From NCBI GenBank assembly GCA_948919095.1, contig CAQYCU010000029.1:1-16053 (forward strand): DNA of 16,053 nt, given 5' to 3'. Source of the stretch: an uncultured Clostridia bacterium (GTDB lineage: Bacteria > Bacillota > Clostridia > TANB77 > CAG-508). The translations under genes and the position numbers were made by a program. A model generated the notes under the pieces. That model made no database searches, was not told the DNA's origin, and saw only the letters and a program-made list of their open reading frames with translations. Below, one piece after another: positions 1 to 7,361 of the stretch; within the stretch, counting starts at the first letter, position 1; each line of letters starts with the position of its first letter.

Positions 1-341
1 TCATATAAATCAGTATCTATAGTTATTTCATTTCCTTTTTCGTCCATTGCTGCAACAGCTGCAAATTCTTGTGCTGATTTTATTGCTGCTGGTGGAACAA
101 GTGACTTATCAACCATTGCAGTTGTATACAATGATGAATCTATTATTTGTCCTGAATAAACATCTCCTTTTAATACTAAAACTTTTACTAAGTTTCCTAA
201 ACGTGTTTTTTCAGCATCTTTTAATTTATATATTTGCATTCCTAATAATGCTACTATTACTAACGCAACTACTGTCGTTAATATAATTCCTTTTATAAAT
301 GATGAACGTGCTTTTTGCTCTAATGGGTTTAAAGTTGCCAT
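1..341 (-). CDS. CpaB-like SAF-domain membrane protein (partial, 3' end off window)
   Basis: Only the first 113 codons are visible; the gene continues past the left edge. Translating the minus strand from the ATG at 341 gives a short basic N-terminus, a single hydrophobic segment at about residues 18-37, then a stretch from about residue 52 (VKVLVLKGDVYSGQII, later VDKSLVPPAAI) that resembles the start of an SAF domain as in CpaB/RcpC Flp pilus assembly proteins. Such proteins are membrane-anchored, outward-facing components of type IVb (Flp/Tad) pilus machines. The start is set by an AGGAGG at 351-356, 9 nt upstream. A good SigA promoter lies at 379-407. The pilus role is inferred from this short fragment only. 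Other SAF-domain proteins are possible, and the neighbouring genes that would decide it lie outside the window. Confidence 0.6.
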   Translation of the reverse strand, partial: MATLNPLEQKARSSFIKGIILTTVVALVIVALLGMQIYKLKDAEKTRLGNLVKVLVLKGDVYSGQIIDSSLYTTAMVDKSLVPPAAIKSAQEFAAVAAMDEKGNEITIDTDLY

Positions 342-378
342 TACATAATTCCTCCTATAATAATATATTGTCCTAGTT

Positions 379-407
379 ATCATACAATATTTTGATATTT
401 TTATCAA
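379..407 (-). promoter_or_regulatory. SigA-type promoter for the CpaB-like gene
   Basis: On the minus strand, TTGATA (402-407) and TATGAT (379-384) are separated by 17 bp. Each matches the consensus at five of six positions. It sits about 40 bp upstream of the start codon at 341. Confidence 0.65.
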
Positions 408-433
408 TAACAATACCACTTTTTTCATTAATT

Positions 434-473
434 TAATATTTTTGTAATATTTCTGTAATATTTGTTAAATATT
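434..473. repeat. Helically phased TAATATT repeats between divergent genes
   Basis: TAATATT begins at 434, 445 and 456, an exact 11-bp period, and a related TAAATATT begins at 466. The block lies between the two divergent promoters. Phased AT tracts of this kind can bend DNA or act as UP elements, but that is inference. Confidence 0.5.
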
Positions 474-506
474 TTCTTCAACCCCCTTTATTTTTTGGTA
501 AATTTA

Positions 507-515
507 TGTTATAAT
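507..515 (+). promoter_or_regulatory. Extended -10 promoter for the SPFH gene
   Basis: The sequence TG-t-TATAAT (TG at 507-508, TATAAT at 510-515) is a perfect extended -10 element. No good -35 hexamer is present at the right distance, which is common for extended -10 promoters. The start codon at 556 lies about 35 nt beyond the expected transcription start. Confidence 0.6.
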
Positions 516-555
516 AATATTAGTTTATGTGATTTTTTTTTAGGAGGAATTTAAA

Positions 556-1470
556 ATGACTTTGTTTTTATTAATATTATTAGCACTTTTAATCGTAATT
601 GCCGCTATGAGTATTAAAATTGTTAGACAATCAGAAGTATATATAATTGAAAGACTTGGTAAATTTCATAAAGTTGCAGATGCTGGTCTTACTATAATTA
701 TCCCATTTATCGACCATGTAAGAAGCATTGTTAGTTTAAAACAACAAACTTTAGATATATCTCCTCAAAGGGTTATTACTAAAGATAATGTTACAATTAC
801 AATTGATACAGTAGTTTTCTATAGAATTGTTGAACCAGCAAAAGCTGTTTATGAAATTCAGAATTTAAAAAAAGGTATTGAATATCTTTCAGTTACAGCT
901 ATGAGAGATTTAGTTGGTAAAATGGATTTAGATTCTACTTTTAGTTCTAGAGACACAATTAATGATAAGTTGAGAGCCATTCTTGATGAAGCTGCTACTA
1001 AATGGGGTTGTGACATTGATAGAGTTGAAGTTAAAGATATTATGCCACCACCAGATGTTAGAGATGCAATGGAAAAGCAAATGAATGCTGAACGTAATAA
1101 GCGTGCTGCAATACTTCAAGCTGAGGGTGAACGTCAAGCTGCCGTTCTTAAAGCTCAAGGTGAAAAAGATGCTGCAATACTTCATGCAGATGCTCAAAGA
1201 GAATCTAAGATTAGACAAGCACAAGGTGAAGCTGAATCTATTAGAAGAATTGCTGAAGCTAAAGCTGAGGAAGTTAAAATGGTTTATGGAGCTATGATGA
1301 AGGCTAACCCTAATGAGAAAATTGTTCAATTAAAATCTCTTGAAACATTGAAAGAAGTTGCTGATGGAGATGCTAATAAAGTATTTATTCCATTTGACGC
1401 AACTACAACTCCTCTTGCAAGTATAGGTGCAATGAAGGAAATTGTTAAAGAAGAAAAAAATAATAAATAG
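556..1470 (+). CDS. SPFH/Band 7 (stomatin-like, QmcA/paraslipin-type) membrane protein
   Basis: This 304-residue protein has one hydrophobic N-terminal segment (about residues 1-20). An SPFH/Band 7 domain follows to about residue 190, including the typical stretches VYIIERLGKF, PGL-like ADAGLTIIIPF, and VVFYRIVEPAKAVYEI. After it comes a long Ala/Glu/Lys/Gln-rich coiled coil (about 178-240) with repeated QAEGE/AQGE units typical of stomatins and slipins. Family members oligomerise at the membrane, organise microdomains and often modulate membrane proteases. The start is supported by AGGAGG at 542-547. A NfeD-type partner is often adjacent in this family, but none is present here: the gene is followed directly by a terminator, so it looks monocistronic. 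Family assignment is secure; the precise physiological role is not. Confidence 0.93.
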   Translation: MTLFLLILLALLIVIAAMSIKIVRQSEVYIIERLGKFHKVADAGLTIIIPFIDHVRSIVSLKQQTLDISPQRVITKDNVTITIDTVVFYRIVEPAKAVYEIQNLKKGIEYLSVTAMRDLVGKMDLDSTFSSRDTINDKLRAILDEAATKWGCDIDRVEVKDIMPPPDVRDAMEKQMNAERNKRAAILQAEGERQAAVLKAQGEKDAAILHADAQRESKIRQAQGEAESIRRIAEAKAEEVKMVYGAMMKANPNEKIVQLKSLETLKEVADGDANKVFIPFDATTTPLASIGAMKEIVKEEKNNK

Positions 1471-1481
1471 ATTACATAATT

Positions 1482-1557
1482 AAATTCTAATTTAATCTAT
1501 AAATACTATTTTTAAAAGCTCTCTATTGAGAGCTTTACTTTTTTATAATTAGAATTT
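1482..1557. repeat. 11-bp inverted repeat flanking the SPFH terminator
   Basis: AAATTCTAATT at 1482-1492 is the exact reverse complement of AATTAGAATTT at 1547-1557. The two arms enclose the terminator hairpin. The arms are pure AT apart from one base pair, so chance is possible. Confidence 0.4.
1515..1544 (+). terminator. Rho-independent terminator of the SPFH gene
   Basis: AAAGCTCTC (1515-1523) and GAGAGCTTT (1528-1536) form a perfect 9-bp stem with a 4-nt loop. It is followed by a T-rich run (ACTTTTTT). It sits 45 bp after the stop codon. Confidence 0.85.
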
Positions 1558-1629
1558 TAAATTCATACTAATTTAAAGATTATTAAATTATTTTTCTTTC
1601 AATTAGTGAAGAAAAAATTTCAAAAACTG

Positions 1630-1658
1630 TTGACATTGCTTAGATTATTTTGTATAAT
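1630..1658 (+). promoter_or_regulatory. Consensus SigA promoter for tRNA-Met
   Basis: TTGACA (1630-1635) and TATAAT (1653-1658) are both perfect consensus hexamers with the optimal 17-bp spacer. The tRNA begins 17 bp past the -10 element. This is the strongest promoter in the window. Confidence 0.92.
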
Positions 1659-1675
1659 TAATACGTTGTTAACAT

Positions 1676-1752
1676 GGCGAAATAGCTCAGCTGGCTAGAG
1701 CGTTCGGTTCATACCCGAAAGGTCGTGGGTTCGATCCCCTCTTTCGCTACCA
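1676..1752 (+). tRNA. tRNA-Met (anticodon CAT, elongator type)
   Basis: The 77-nt sequence folds as a full cloverleaf with encoded CCA. The acceptor stem pairs GGCGAAA with TTTCGCT, the D arm is GCTC/GAGC, the anticodon stem is TTCGG/CCGAA with loop TTCATAC (anticodon CAT at 1710-1712), and the T loop is TTCGATC. The overall sequence closely resembles the elongator tRNA-Met of Bacillus. The fully paired first acceptor position (G-U) argues against an initiator tRNA, which has an unpaired first base. I cannot exclude lysidine-modified tRNA-Ile from sequence alone. One oddity is a T-T mismatch in the T stem (1726 with 1740). Confidence 0.93.
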
Positions 1753-1758
1753 ATAATT

Positions 1759-1787
1759 AAGCAGAAAGTTTTTTACTTTCTGCTTTT
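1759..1787 (+). terminator. Terminator hairpin after tRNA-Met
   Basis: AAGCAGAAAGT (1759-1769) pairs perfectly over 11 bp with ACTTTCTGCTT (1775-1785) around a T5 loop, and the T run continues. It begins 7 nt after the tRNA CCA. The hairpin also lies downstream of the convergent rqcP gene, but the minus strand lacks a U tract after the stem. Confidence 0.8.
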
Positions 1788-1808
1788 GACATATTTTTCT
1801 TTTTCTTA

Positions 1809-2045
1809 CTATAATATTTTCACAGTTTCATCTAATACCGCATTTTGCCCTTTTGGAATTTCAAGAATTTCAAATTTTGAAATTGAATTTCCAAATTTAA
1901 TCTCAATTATATCACCTACTTTAACCTCATAACTTGGTTTTGCAGTTTTTCCATTTACACTAATTCGTCCATTGTCTGCCGCTTCATTAGCAACAGTTCT
2001 TCTCTTGATTATTTTTGTAACTTTTAAAAACTTGTCTAATCTCAT
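1809..2045 (-). CDS. rqcP: RqcP (YabO-type) S4-domain ribosome quality control factor
   Basis: The 78-residue protein is essentially a single S4 RNA-binding domain. It begins MRLDKFLKVTKIIKRRTVAN, continues with GRISVNGKTAKPS and ends in a short beta segment (KVGDIIEIKFG). Sequence and length closely match RqcP/YabO of Firmicutes, relatives of Hsp15. The B. subtilis protein binds obstructed 50S subunits near the P-site tRNA and works with RqcH to add alanine tails to stalled nascent chains. The start has AGGAGG at 2058-2063. It lies 53 bp downstream of addA in the same direction with no terminator between, so the two are probably co-transcribed. In B. subtilis yabO sits instead between yabN and yabP. 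No rqcH is in the window. Confidence 0.88.
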   Translation of the reverse strand: MRLDKFLKVTKIIKRRTVANEAADNGRISVNGKTAKPSYEVKVGDIIEIKFGNSISKFEILEIPKGQNAVLDETVKIL

Positions 2046-2098
2046 TAAAATTAATTTCCTCCTAATTATCTAAAACTCTAATGCAAATCACCTGTGCT

Positions 2099-5000
2099 TT
2101 ATAACTTTACTTCCCTATTTAATGTTGTTGAATATATATACATTTTTGTAACCTTTCTTTTCATCGACTTTTCTAACGCCTTTTTATATAAATTTAATTG
2201 ATTATAATATCTTTCTTTTAAAATATCCTCATCTACGTTTCTATCAGTCTTGTAGTCAACTAAAATAAGATTATCATTTTCATCAATATAATATAAATCG
2301 ATTATTCCTTGTATTAATACATTCTCTTCTGTGTGATTATAGTTTACATACATATAAAATGGCGTTTCTTTTTGTATTTCCTTTGAATTTTGTAATTCTT
2401 TAAATATCTTTGAATTTATATAGTCTTCAAAAATATCTAAATTTTCCTTTAAAAATGTTTTACTCTTTTCGTCTACTTTTAAATTATCAATTGTATTTTC
2501 TATTTCAGAGTTCTCCAGTTTTTGTAATACTAAATGAACTAGGCTTCCTTTTTCAGCTGGAGTCAACGTTTTTTCTTCTTTATTTAATAATAATTTATTT
2601 ATTTTTATAGTTTTATTTTTGACTTCTTCTACTGCATGTGCACTTTCTTCGTTATTATTAAAAGTGTCCTCTCCTTCAATTATTACATTATCCTCTTCAA
2701 ATATAAGCTCACTATTTTTTAAAGCTGTAACTGAAGTCTTGCTTGGTGCATTTATTTCTTTTTCAAACTCATATTTCCAATTTAATAGTTCATCAACCTT
2801 TTCATATTTTCCTTTGTTAATTTCTTTATTCATATAAAAATCAGCCTTTTCATTTTCAAGGCTACTGTTAGAAAAAGCCTTTAATTCATTTCTATTTATA
2901 ATGTTAAAATCAAGTTCAATTTCGTTATTATACTCATGTATGAATTCAAACCATTCTAAGTAATTTTTTGAATTTCCAAGTAGCATTGGGTCTATTTTAT
3001 CAGGTCTAGAACTCCCATAAAACTTCTGTATCTTTTGATATTTATCATCTAGTTTCTTTTTAATATCTTTTTCTGCTCCAATTATTATTAACTTTTCTTT
3101 CGCTCTAGTTAATGCAACATATAGAATTCTCATTTCCTCTGCAATTTGTTCTTTTCTTAATTTCTCTTTTATAAAATTCTTGCTTAAAGTTGGATACTTT
3201 ATTCCTTCTTTTTTGAAGTCAAATCCTATTCCTAAATCTTGGTCATATACAAATTCTTTTCTTTCATCTTGAAAATTAAAAGGTTTTTCAATTCCGCATA
3301 AAAATACAATTGGAAATTCTAATCCTTTACTTTTGTGTATTGTCATTATTCTAACAACGTCATCAGTTTCACTAAGCATTTTTGCTTCTTCAGAGCCTGC
3401 TGGATTTCTTTCTCCTATTTTCTCCATAAACGTAATAAAATTAAATAATCCCTTAAAACTAATTTTTTCATAATCTTTTGCTTTTTCGAACATTTTTCGT
3501 AAATTAGCTTGACGTATATTTCCATTTGGCATAAGTCTAACATAATAGTAATATCCTGTTTCAGAATATATACTCCAAATAAGTTCATCAATTTTAAGCT
3601 CTTTTTCAAGCTTTTTATAATGCTCTATCATATCTATGAATTCTTTTGATTTATTCGAAAGCTCCTTATTATTGCTTTTTGTCGCTTCTTGCAGAGCATA
3701 ATAATATGCTCCTTCTCTTTTAAGCAGTCGGATTTCTGTTAATTCATTTTCATTAAATCCACCAATCATTGACCTCATAACAGTTACTAGTGGTATATCC
3801 TGCAGAGGATTGTCTATTATCTTTAATAATGAAATAATAGTATTAATTTCTATACTTTCTAAATAATTAGTTGGAGCGTCTGAAAATACTGGTATACCCG
3901 CTTCTATGAATTCTTTTTCTATAGTTGGTCCCATAACTTTTATGCTTCTTAGGAGAATTACCATATCCCTATAATTTATACCTTGCTCATGTAATTCTTT
4001 TATTCTTTTTACAATTAATCGTGCCTCTAAAATTGCATTATCTATTATTTCTCCATCTTCATCTTCTGATTCACTTATATCTATTTCTTCTTGTGTGTTT
4101 TCACAATTCTTCTCTTTTTCTGTTTTGCTAGTTTCTGTGTCAATTTCATCTTCCAGTTCAATCAGATTCATTTCTGTTTTGCATTCTATTTTAGGTTCGT
4201 CAAAATTTGCAGAAAAATTTAGGTATTCACTTTTGTCATAATTAATTCCGCCATTTTCTTCTCCCATCAGGTTTTGAAATAATACATTTATAAAGTCAAT
4301 TACATTTTTCCTACTTCTAAAATTTTTGTATAATTGTATTTTTGTTTCTTTGTCAAGGTCCTCATTTTCCTCGATTAAACTGTATGCTCTATATTTGTTC
4401 AAAAATAAATCAGGTCTTGCCTTTCTAAATCGGTATATACACTGCTTTACGTCGCCTACCATAAACATATTTTTTCCGTTTGAAACGCTACTTAAAATTC
4501 TCTCTTGTACTAAATTTATGTCTTGATACTCATCAATTAGCACCTCATTAAAGTCATACCTTTTAGCAATCTCAGTTTTTTCTCCATTTTCATTAACAAG
4601 TAAATTTAATGTTATATGTTCAATATCATTATAGTCGATTATGTTTTTTTCTCTTTTTCTTTTTGTATACTCTTCTTCAAATTCTAATAAAATATTTTTA
4701 ATTTCAACAAGAACTGGGTACATAACATTTATATCTGAAATAACTTCTTCATATGAATCAACATAATAATTTTTTATAACATTATTAATACTTGTTTTTA
4801 CTTTTTCTCGCATATTTTTAGTTTCATTTTTTAAATCAAGTATCCCCTCACTACTAAACTTTCTTTTTTGACTCCATTTACCCCATTCGAATTCTGCTAT
4901 ATTTTCAGCCGTACTTTTAAAATTGCTACAATCTATACTTTTCAAACTATTAATGTCTGTACAAATTACATCATAGCAATCAATTAATTCTGGTTCATCT

Positions 5001-5701
5001 AATAACACATTCTTAATTTGTAATAAATCTTCTATTCCTTTTTCTATTGTATTTTTTGTTTCTTCTACTATTAGTTTTGCCATTTGACTATCTTCAAATT
5101 TTCCATTTTCTGTATTAAATCTTTCAACCGCTTCTTCTATCCACTTTTCAGGATATGGCACACTGCTAATAAATTTAAATAAACTTAATACTATCTCTTT
5201 TAAGTTACTATTATCACCATACTTTGTATATAAGCTTAATAAATTAATAAACTCTTCATCTCTTTGTTCATATTTGTCTTGAAAAACTTTTTCAATTGCT
5301 TCATCTTTCATTATTTCAGTTTCATTTGTGTCGCCTATTCGGATATTTGCACTTAACTCTGTTTCAAAAAAGTTGTTTTTAATTACATCTAAACAAAATG
5401 AATGTATTGTTGAAATATGGGCATGATTAATTAGTCCAATTTGTTTTTGCAAATTTTCATCCTCTGGATTTTTTTCTAGCTCTGTATATATTGATTTCAA
5501 TAGTCTTTCCTTCATCTCACTTGCAGCAGCTTTAGTAAAAGTCGATACTAATAATTTATCAATATCTACTTTTTCATTAATTACTTTATTAATTATTCTA
5601 GCAACTAATACTGTTGTTTTTCCTGAGCCTGCACCAGCTGAAACAAGTATATTGTTTCCTTTTGAATCTACCGCTTTTTGTTGTTCTTTAGTAAAAGCCA
5701 T
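2099..5701 (-). CDS. addA: AddA: ATP-dependent helicase/nuclease subunit A
   Basis: This 1200-residue protein has the usual AddA length and architecture. An N-terminal UvrD-type helicase carries Walker A AGAGSGKTT (Lys28), Walker B IDEYQD (about 388-393), motif III VGDVKQCIYRFR (about 415), the IHKSKGLEFP motif (about 785) and the YVALTRAKEKL motif VI (about 863). The C-terminal RecB-type nuclease shows GIID (Asp1135) and DYKTD (Asp1149, Lys1151). AddA is the 3'-5' helicase and nuclease subunit of AddAB, which processes double-strand ends up to Chi sites for RecA loading. An acidic low-complexity insert lies at about residues 515-557. The start has an AGGAGAG at 5706-5712. In most Firmicutes addB precedes addA; here a divergent unrelated gene takes that place. 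The gene looks intact. Confidence 0.95.
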   Translation of the reverse strand: MAFTKEQQKAVDSKGNNILVSAGAGSGKTTVLVARIINKVINEKVDIDKLLVSTFTKAAASEMKERLLKSIYTELEKNPEDENLQKQIGLINHAHISTIHSFCLDVIKNNFFETELSANIRIGDTNETEIMKDEAIEKVFQDKYEQRDEEFINLLSLYTKYGDNSNLKEIVLSLFKFISSVPYPEKWIEEAVERFNTENGKFEDSQMAKLIVEETKNTIEKGIEDLLQIKNVLLDEPELIDCYDVICTDINSLKSIDCSNFKSTAENIAEFEWGKWSQKRKFSSEGILDLKNETKNMREKVKTSINNVIKNYYVDSYEEVISDINVMYPVLVEIKNILLEFEEEYTKRKREKNIIDYNDIEHITLNLLVNENGEKTEIAKRYDFNEVLIDEYQDINLVQERILSSVSNGKNMFMVGDVKQCIYRFRKARPDLFLNKYRAYSLIEENEDLDKETKIQLYKNFRSRKNVIDFINVLFQNLMGEENGGINYDKSEYLNFSANFDEPKIECKTEMNLIELEDEIDTETSKTEKEKNCENTQEEIDISESEDEDGEIIDNAILEARLIVKRIKELHEQGINYRDMVILLRSIKVMGPTIEKEFIEAGIPVFSDAPTNYLESIEINTIISLLKIIDNPLQDIPLVTVMRSMIGGFNENELTEIRLLKREGAYYYALQEATKSNNKELSNKSKEFIDMIEHYKKLEKELKIDELIWSIYSETGYYYYVRLMPNGNIRQANLRKMFEKAKDYEKISFKGLFNFITFMEKIGERNPAGSEEAKMLSETDDVVRIMTIHKSKGLEFPIVFLCGIEKPFNFQDERKEFVYDQDLGIGFDFKKEGIKYPTLSKNFIKEKLRKEQIAEEMRILYVALTRAKEKLIIIGAEKDIKKKLDDKYQKIQKFYGSSRPDKIDPMLLGNSKNYLEWFEFIHEYNNEIELDFNIINRNELKAFSNSSLENEKADFYMNKEINKGKYEKVDELLNWKYEFEKEINAPSKTSVTALKNSELIFEEDNVIIEGEDTFNNNEESAHAVEEVKNKTIKINKLLLNKEEKTLTPAEKGSLVHLVLQKLENSEIENTIDNLKVDEKSKTFLKENLDIFEDYINSKIFKELQNSKEIQKETPFYMYVNYNHTEENVLIQGIIDLYYIDENDNLILVDYKTDRNVDEDILKERYYNQLNLYKKALEKSMKRKVTKMYIYSTTLNREVKL

Positions 5702-5747
5702 TTTTCTCTCCTATTGCTAATTTTTTTAATTTATTTGATTTTTATGT

Positions 5748-5776
5748 ATTTTATCATACTCTTGTTTATTTTACAA
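5748..5776 (-). promoter_or_regulatory. Promoter for the addA-rqcP operon
   Basis: On the minus strand, TTGTAA (5771-5776), a 17-bp spacer and TAAAAT (5748-5753) are preceded by the extended TGa element at 5754-5756. The element interleaves with the divergent promoter of the next gene. Confidence 0.65.
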
Positions 5777-5790
5777 TTTTTTATTATAAA
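5762..5790 (+). promoter_or_regulatory. Promoter for the acidic/Cys-rich protein gene
   Basis: TTGTTT (5762-5767) and TATAAA (5785-5790) are spaced 17 bp, a reasonable SigA match. It lies about 60 bp upstream of the start codon. A sporulation sigma factor promoter was looked for and not convincingly found. Confidence 0.5.
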
Positions 5791-5849
5791 TTTTATTTTT
5801 TAGGACACACTATTATCGAAGTAATATAAAGTGAGGTGAAAATTTTAAA

Positions 5850-6722
5850 ATGAAAAAAGAAGATAATGATATGTTTCCCCAAGAAGATAATGTGGTGGCT
5901 GGGACTTCACGCCCAAAAGTACGTAAGAAATCAAGCTCTATCTCTAACGATAATGCAAATTCTCAAGAGCATGGCACTAACGATGAGAATAGAAACATTC
6001 CAACAGTTGATGTCCCTAATGTGCCAACTCCTAACTCTGACGATTTCAACAATAATTTAACTAAAACTTCTAGTTATGACATAAATGATGAAGGTGTTTC
6101 TAATGAATCTTCTGAGGATACTAGTTCAGAAAATACTATGTCAGAAGAAAATCCCGAAAATGCAAGCTCTACTGATACTTCTTCCGAATATGAAGACAAT
6201 GACTGTTCTGAATGTAGTGAAGATGATGAATGCTCTGATATTGAAGAGAATTGTGAAATAGATGATTGCTATTATGATAATTATTCTAGTTCATGTAATC
6301 TTGATTTAGCTGTTCTTAATGAAATAAGTAAAGCGTGCCAAACTGCAATGAATAATATTTCATATTTAGTTAAAAGCATATGCAATTCTAATATGAAAAA
6401 AGAACTTGTTTCAATGTATTCTCAATATTCAAATGTTTTGTTTCAGGTTAATCAACATTTCGAAAAATATGGAGAAGTTCCTGATTGTGTTTCTATTGGT
6501 TGCAAACTTATGGGATTTTGCGGTATTAAAATAAATACTTTAAAAAATAAAACTAGCTCTCATGTTGCGGATATTATGATACAGGGAACTTTAATGGGCG
6601 TTATTAAATGTCAGAAAATTTTAAATTGTCAATTAAATATTGATGCATCTACAATAAATCTTTTAAAAGATTTTAATAAATTTCAAAGAGATAATATCGA
6701 CAAACTTAATGCCTATTTATAA
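5850..6722 (+). CDS. Unknown protein: disordered acidic N-half, Cys cluster, helical C-terminal domain
   Basis: I do not recognise this 290-residue protein with confidence. Residues 1-150 are low-complexity, rich in Ser, Asn, Asp and Glu, and probably disordered. Residues 119-149 hold six cysteines in an acidic context (CSEC, DECSD, ENCEIDDC), and the whole protein has 13 cysteines. Residues 150-290 look mostly helical, with a GFCGIKINTLKNKTSSHVAD stretch followed by IMIQGTLMGVIKCQKIL. This part recalls short clostridial four-helix-bundle (ferritin-like, DUF2383-like) proteins, an impression I hold weakly. There is no signal peptide or membrane segment. The start has a GAGGTGA site at 5833-5839, 10 nt upstream. 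The gene stands alone, divergent from addA. Roles in metal or redox handling or in the spore coat are possible but unproven. Confidence 0.75.
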   Translation: MKKEDNDMFPQEDNVVAGTSRPKVRKKSSSISNDNANSQEHGTNDENRNIPTVDVPNVPTPNSDDFNNNLTKTSSYDINDEGVSNESSEDTSSENTMSEENPENASSTDTSSEYEDNDCSECSEDDECSDIEENCEIDDCYYDNYSSSCNLDLAVLNEISKACQTAMNNISYLVKSICNSNMKKELVSMYSQYSNVLFQVNQHFEKYGEVPDCVSIGCKLMGFCGIKINTLKNKTSSHVADIMIQGTLMGVIKCQKILNCQLNIDASTINLLKDFNKFQRDNIDKLNAYL

Positions 6723-6727
6723 AAAAG

Positions 6728-6771
6728 AAGTACTCGGGTTTGTTAGTTTTTCTAACATTTCGAGTACTTTT
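6728..6771. terminator. Bidirectional terminator between convergent genes
   Basis: AAGTACTCG (6728-6736) pairs with CGAGTACTT (6761-6769). An inner TGTTAG (6741-6746) pairs with CTAACA (6752-6757) around a T5 loop, with a small internal loop between the stems. The plus strand ends in TTTT. On the minus strand the stem is followed by CTTTTTT, so it can serve both the gene ending at 6722 and the one ending at 6792. Confidence 0.85.
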
Positions 6772-6791
6772 ATATTATTAATAATTTATAA

Positions 6792-7361
6792 TTACTTATT
6801 TTTCTTTTTCCTTACAGTATATCCAAATGTTCCTAACTTCTTTCCTAATGAATAATATCCTCCATTTGCATATGCAATTAAGTTGCATTTAGATATGTCA
6901 AATGCTCCCTTTTCATCTATGTACTTTTCATCAGCGTCTATAGAAAGTACTCTTCCTACAAACATAGTATGGCTTCCATAAGCATGTTTTTCTTCAACTC
7001 TGCATTCTATTGAAACTGGACTTTCCCTTATTAATGGACATTTTATAAATTTTGCTTTTTCTTTTGTTAAATGCATTTCTTTAAATTTATCAATATCTTT
7101 TCCACTCTTTACACCACACCAATCAGTAGCATATACTAATTTTTCATTAGTTAAATTTATTGCAAATTCCTCACCTTCATTTATTAAATTGTATGAATAT
7201 CTTGAAGGCCTTACTGATATATAACACATTGCTGGGTCAGAGTTTATTATTCCTGTCCATGCAACTGTTAAAACATTTGACTTTTCCATTGTTCCTGAAG
7301 TTACTAATACTGCTGGTATTGGATATTCGAATGTTCCTGGTTTCCATATTACTTTTCCCAT
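6792..7361 (-). CDS. Flavin reductase-like (flavoredoxin-type) FMN-binding protein
   Basis: The 189-residue protein fits the flavin reductase-like split-barrel family. It has an early PAVLVTSGTMEKSNVLTVAW segment and the diagnostic SDPAMCYISVRPSRYSYNLI stretch (about residues 41-60). Later come AINLTNE, DWCGVKSGKDIDKF and a C-terminal GGYYSLGKKLG. Members bind FMN in a dimer and transfer electrons or reduce flavin; several are annotated as flavoredoxins in anaerobes. The specific electron partner cannot be read from sequence. Its ATG lies 13 bp inside the end of the upstream PBP gene, with GAGGA at 7366-7370, so translation is probably coupled. It is the last gene of a three-gene operon, ending at the shared terminator. 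A role in cell-wall work is not implied by the family. Confidence 0.87.
   Translation of the reverse strand: MGKVIWKPGTFEYPIPAVLVTSGTMEKSNVLTVAWTGIINSDPAMCYISVRPSRYSYNLINEGEEFAINLTNEKLVYATDWCGVKSGKDIDKFKEMHLTKEKAKFIKCPLIRESPVSIECRVEEKHAYGSHTMFVGRVLSIDADEKYIDEKGAFDISKCNLIAYANGGYYSLGKKLGTFGYTVRKKKNK

Noticed and set aside
928..1329. Open frame on the minus strand opposite the SPFH gene
   Set aside because: Antisense shadow of a clearly conserved coding region, with no ribosome binding site and low-complexity composition.
1759..1785. tRNA hairpin as a true terminator for rqcP on the minus strand
   Set aside because: The stem is perfect but the minus strand continues AATTATTGG with no T run, so termination there is uncertain.
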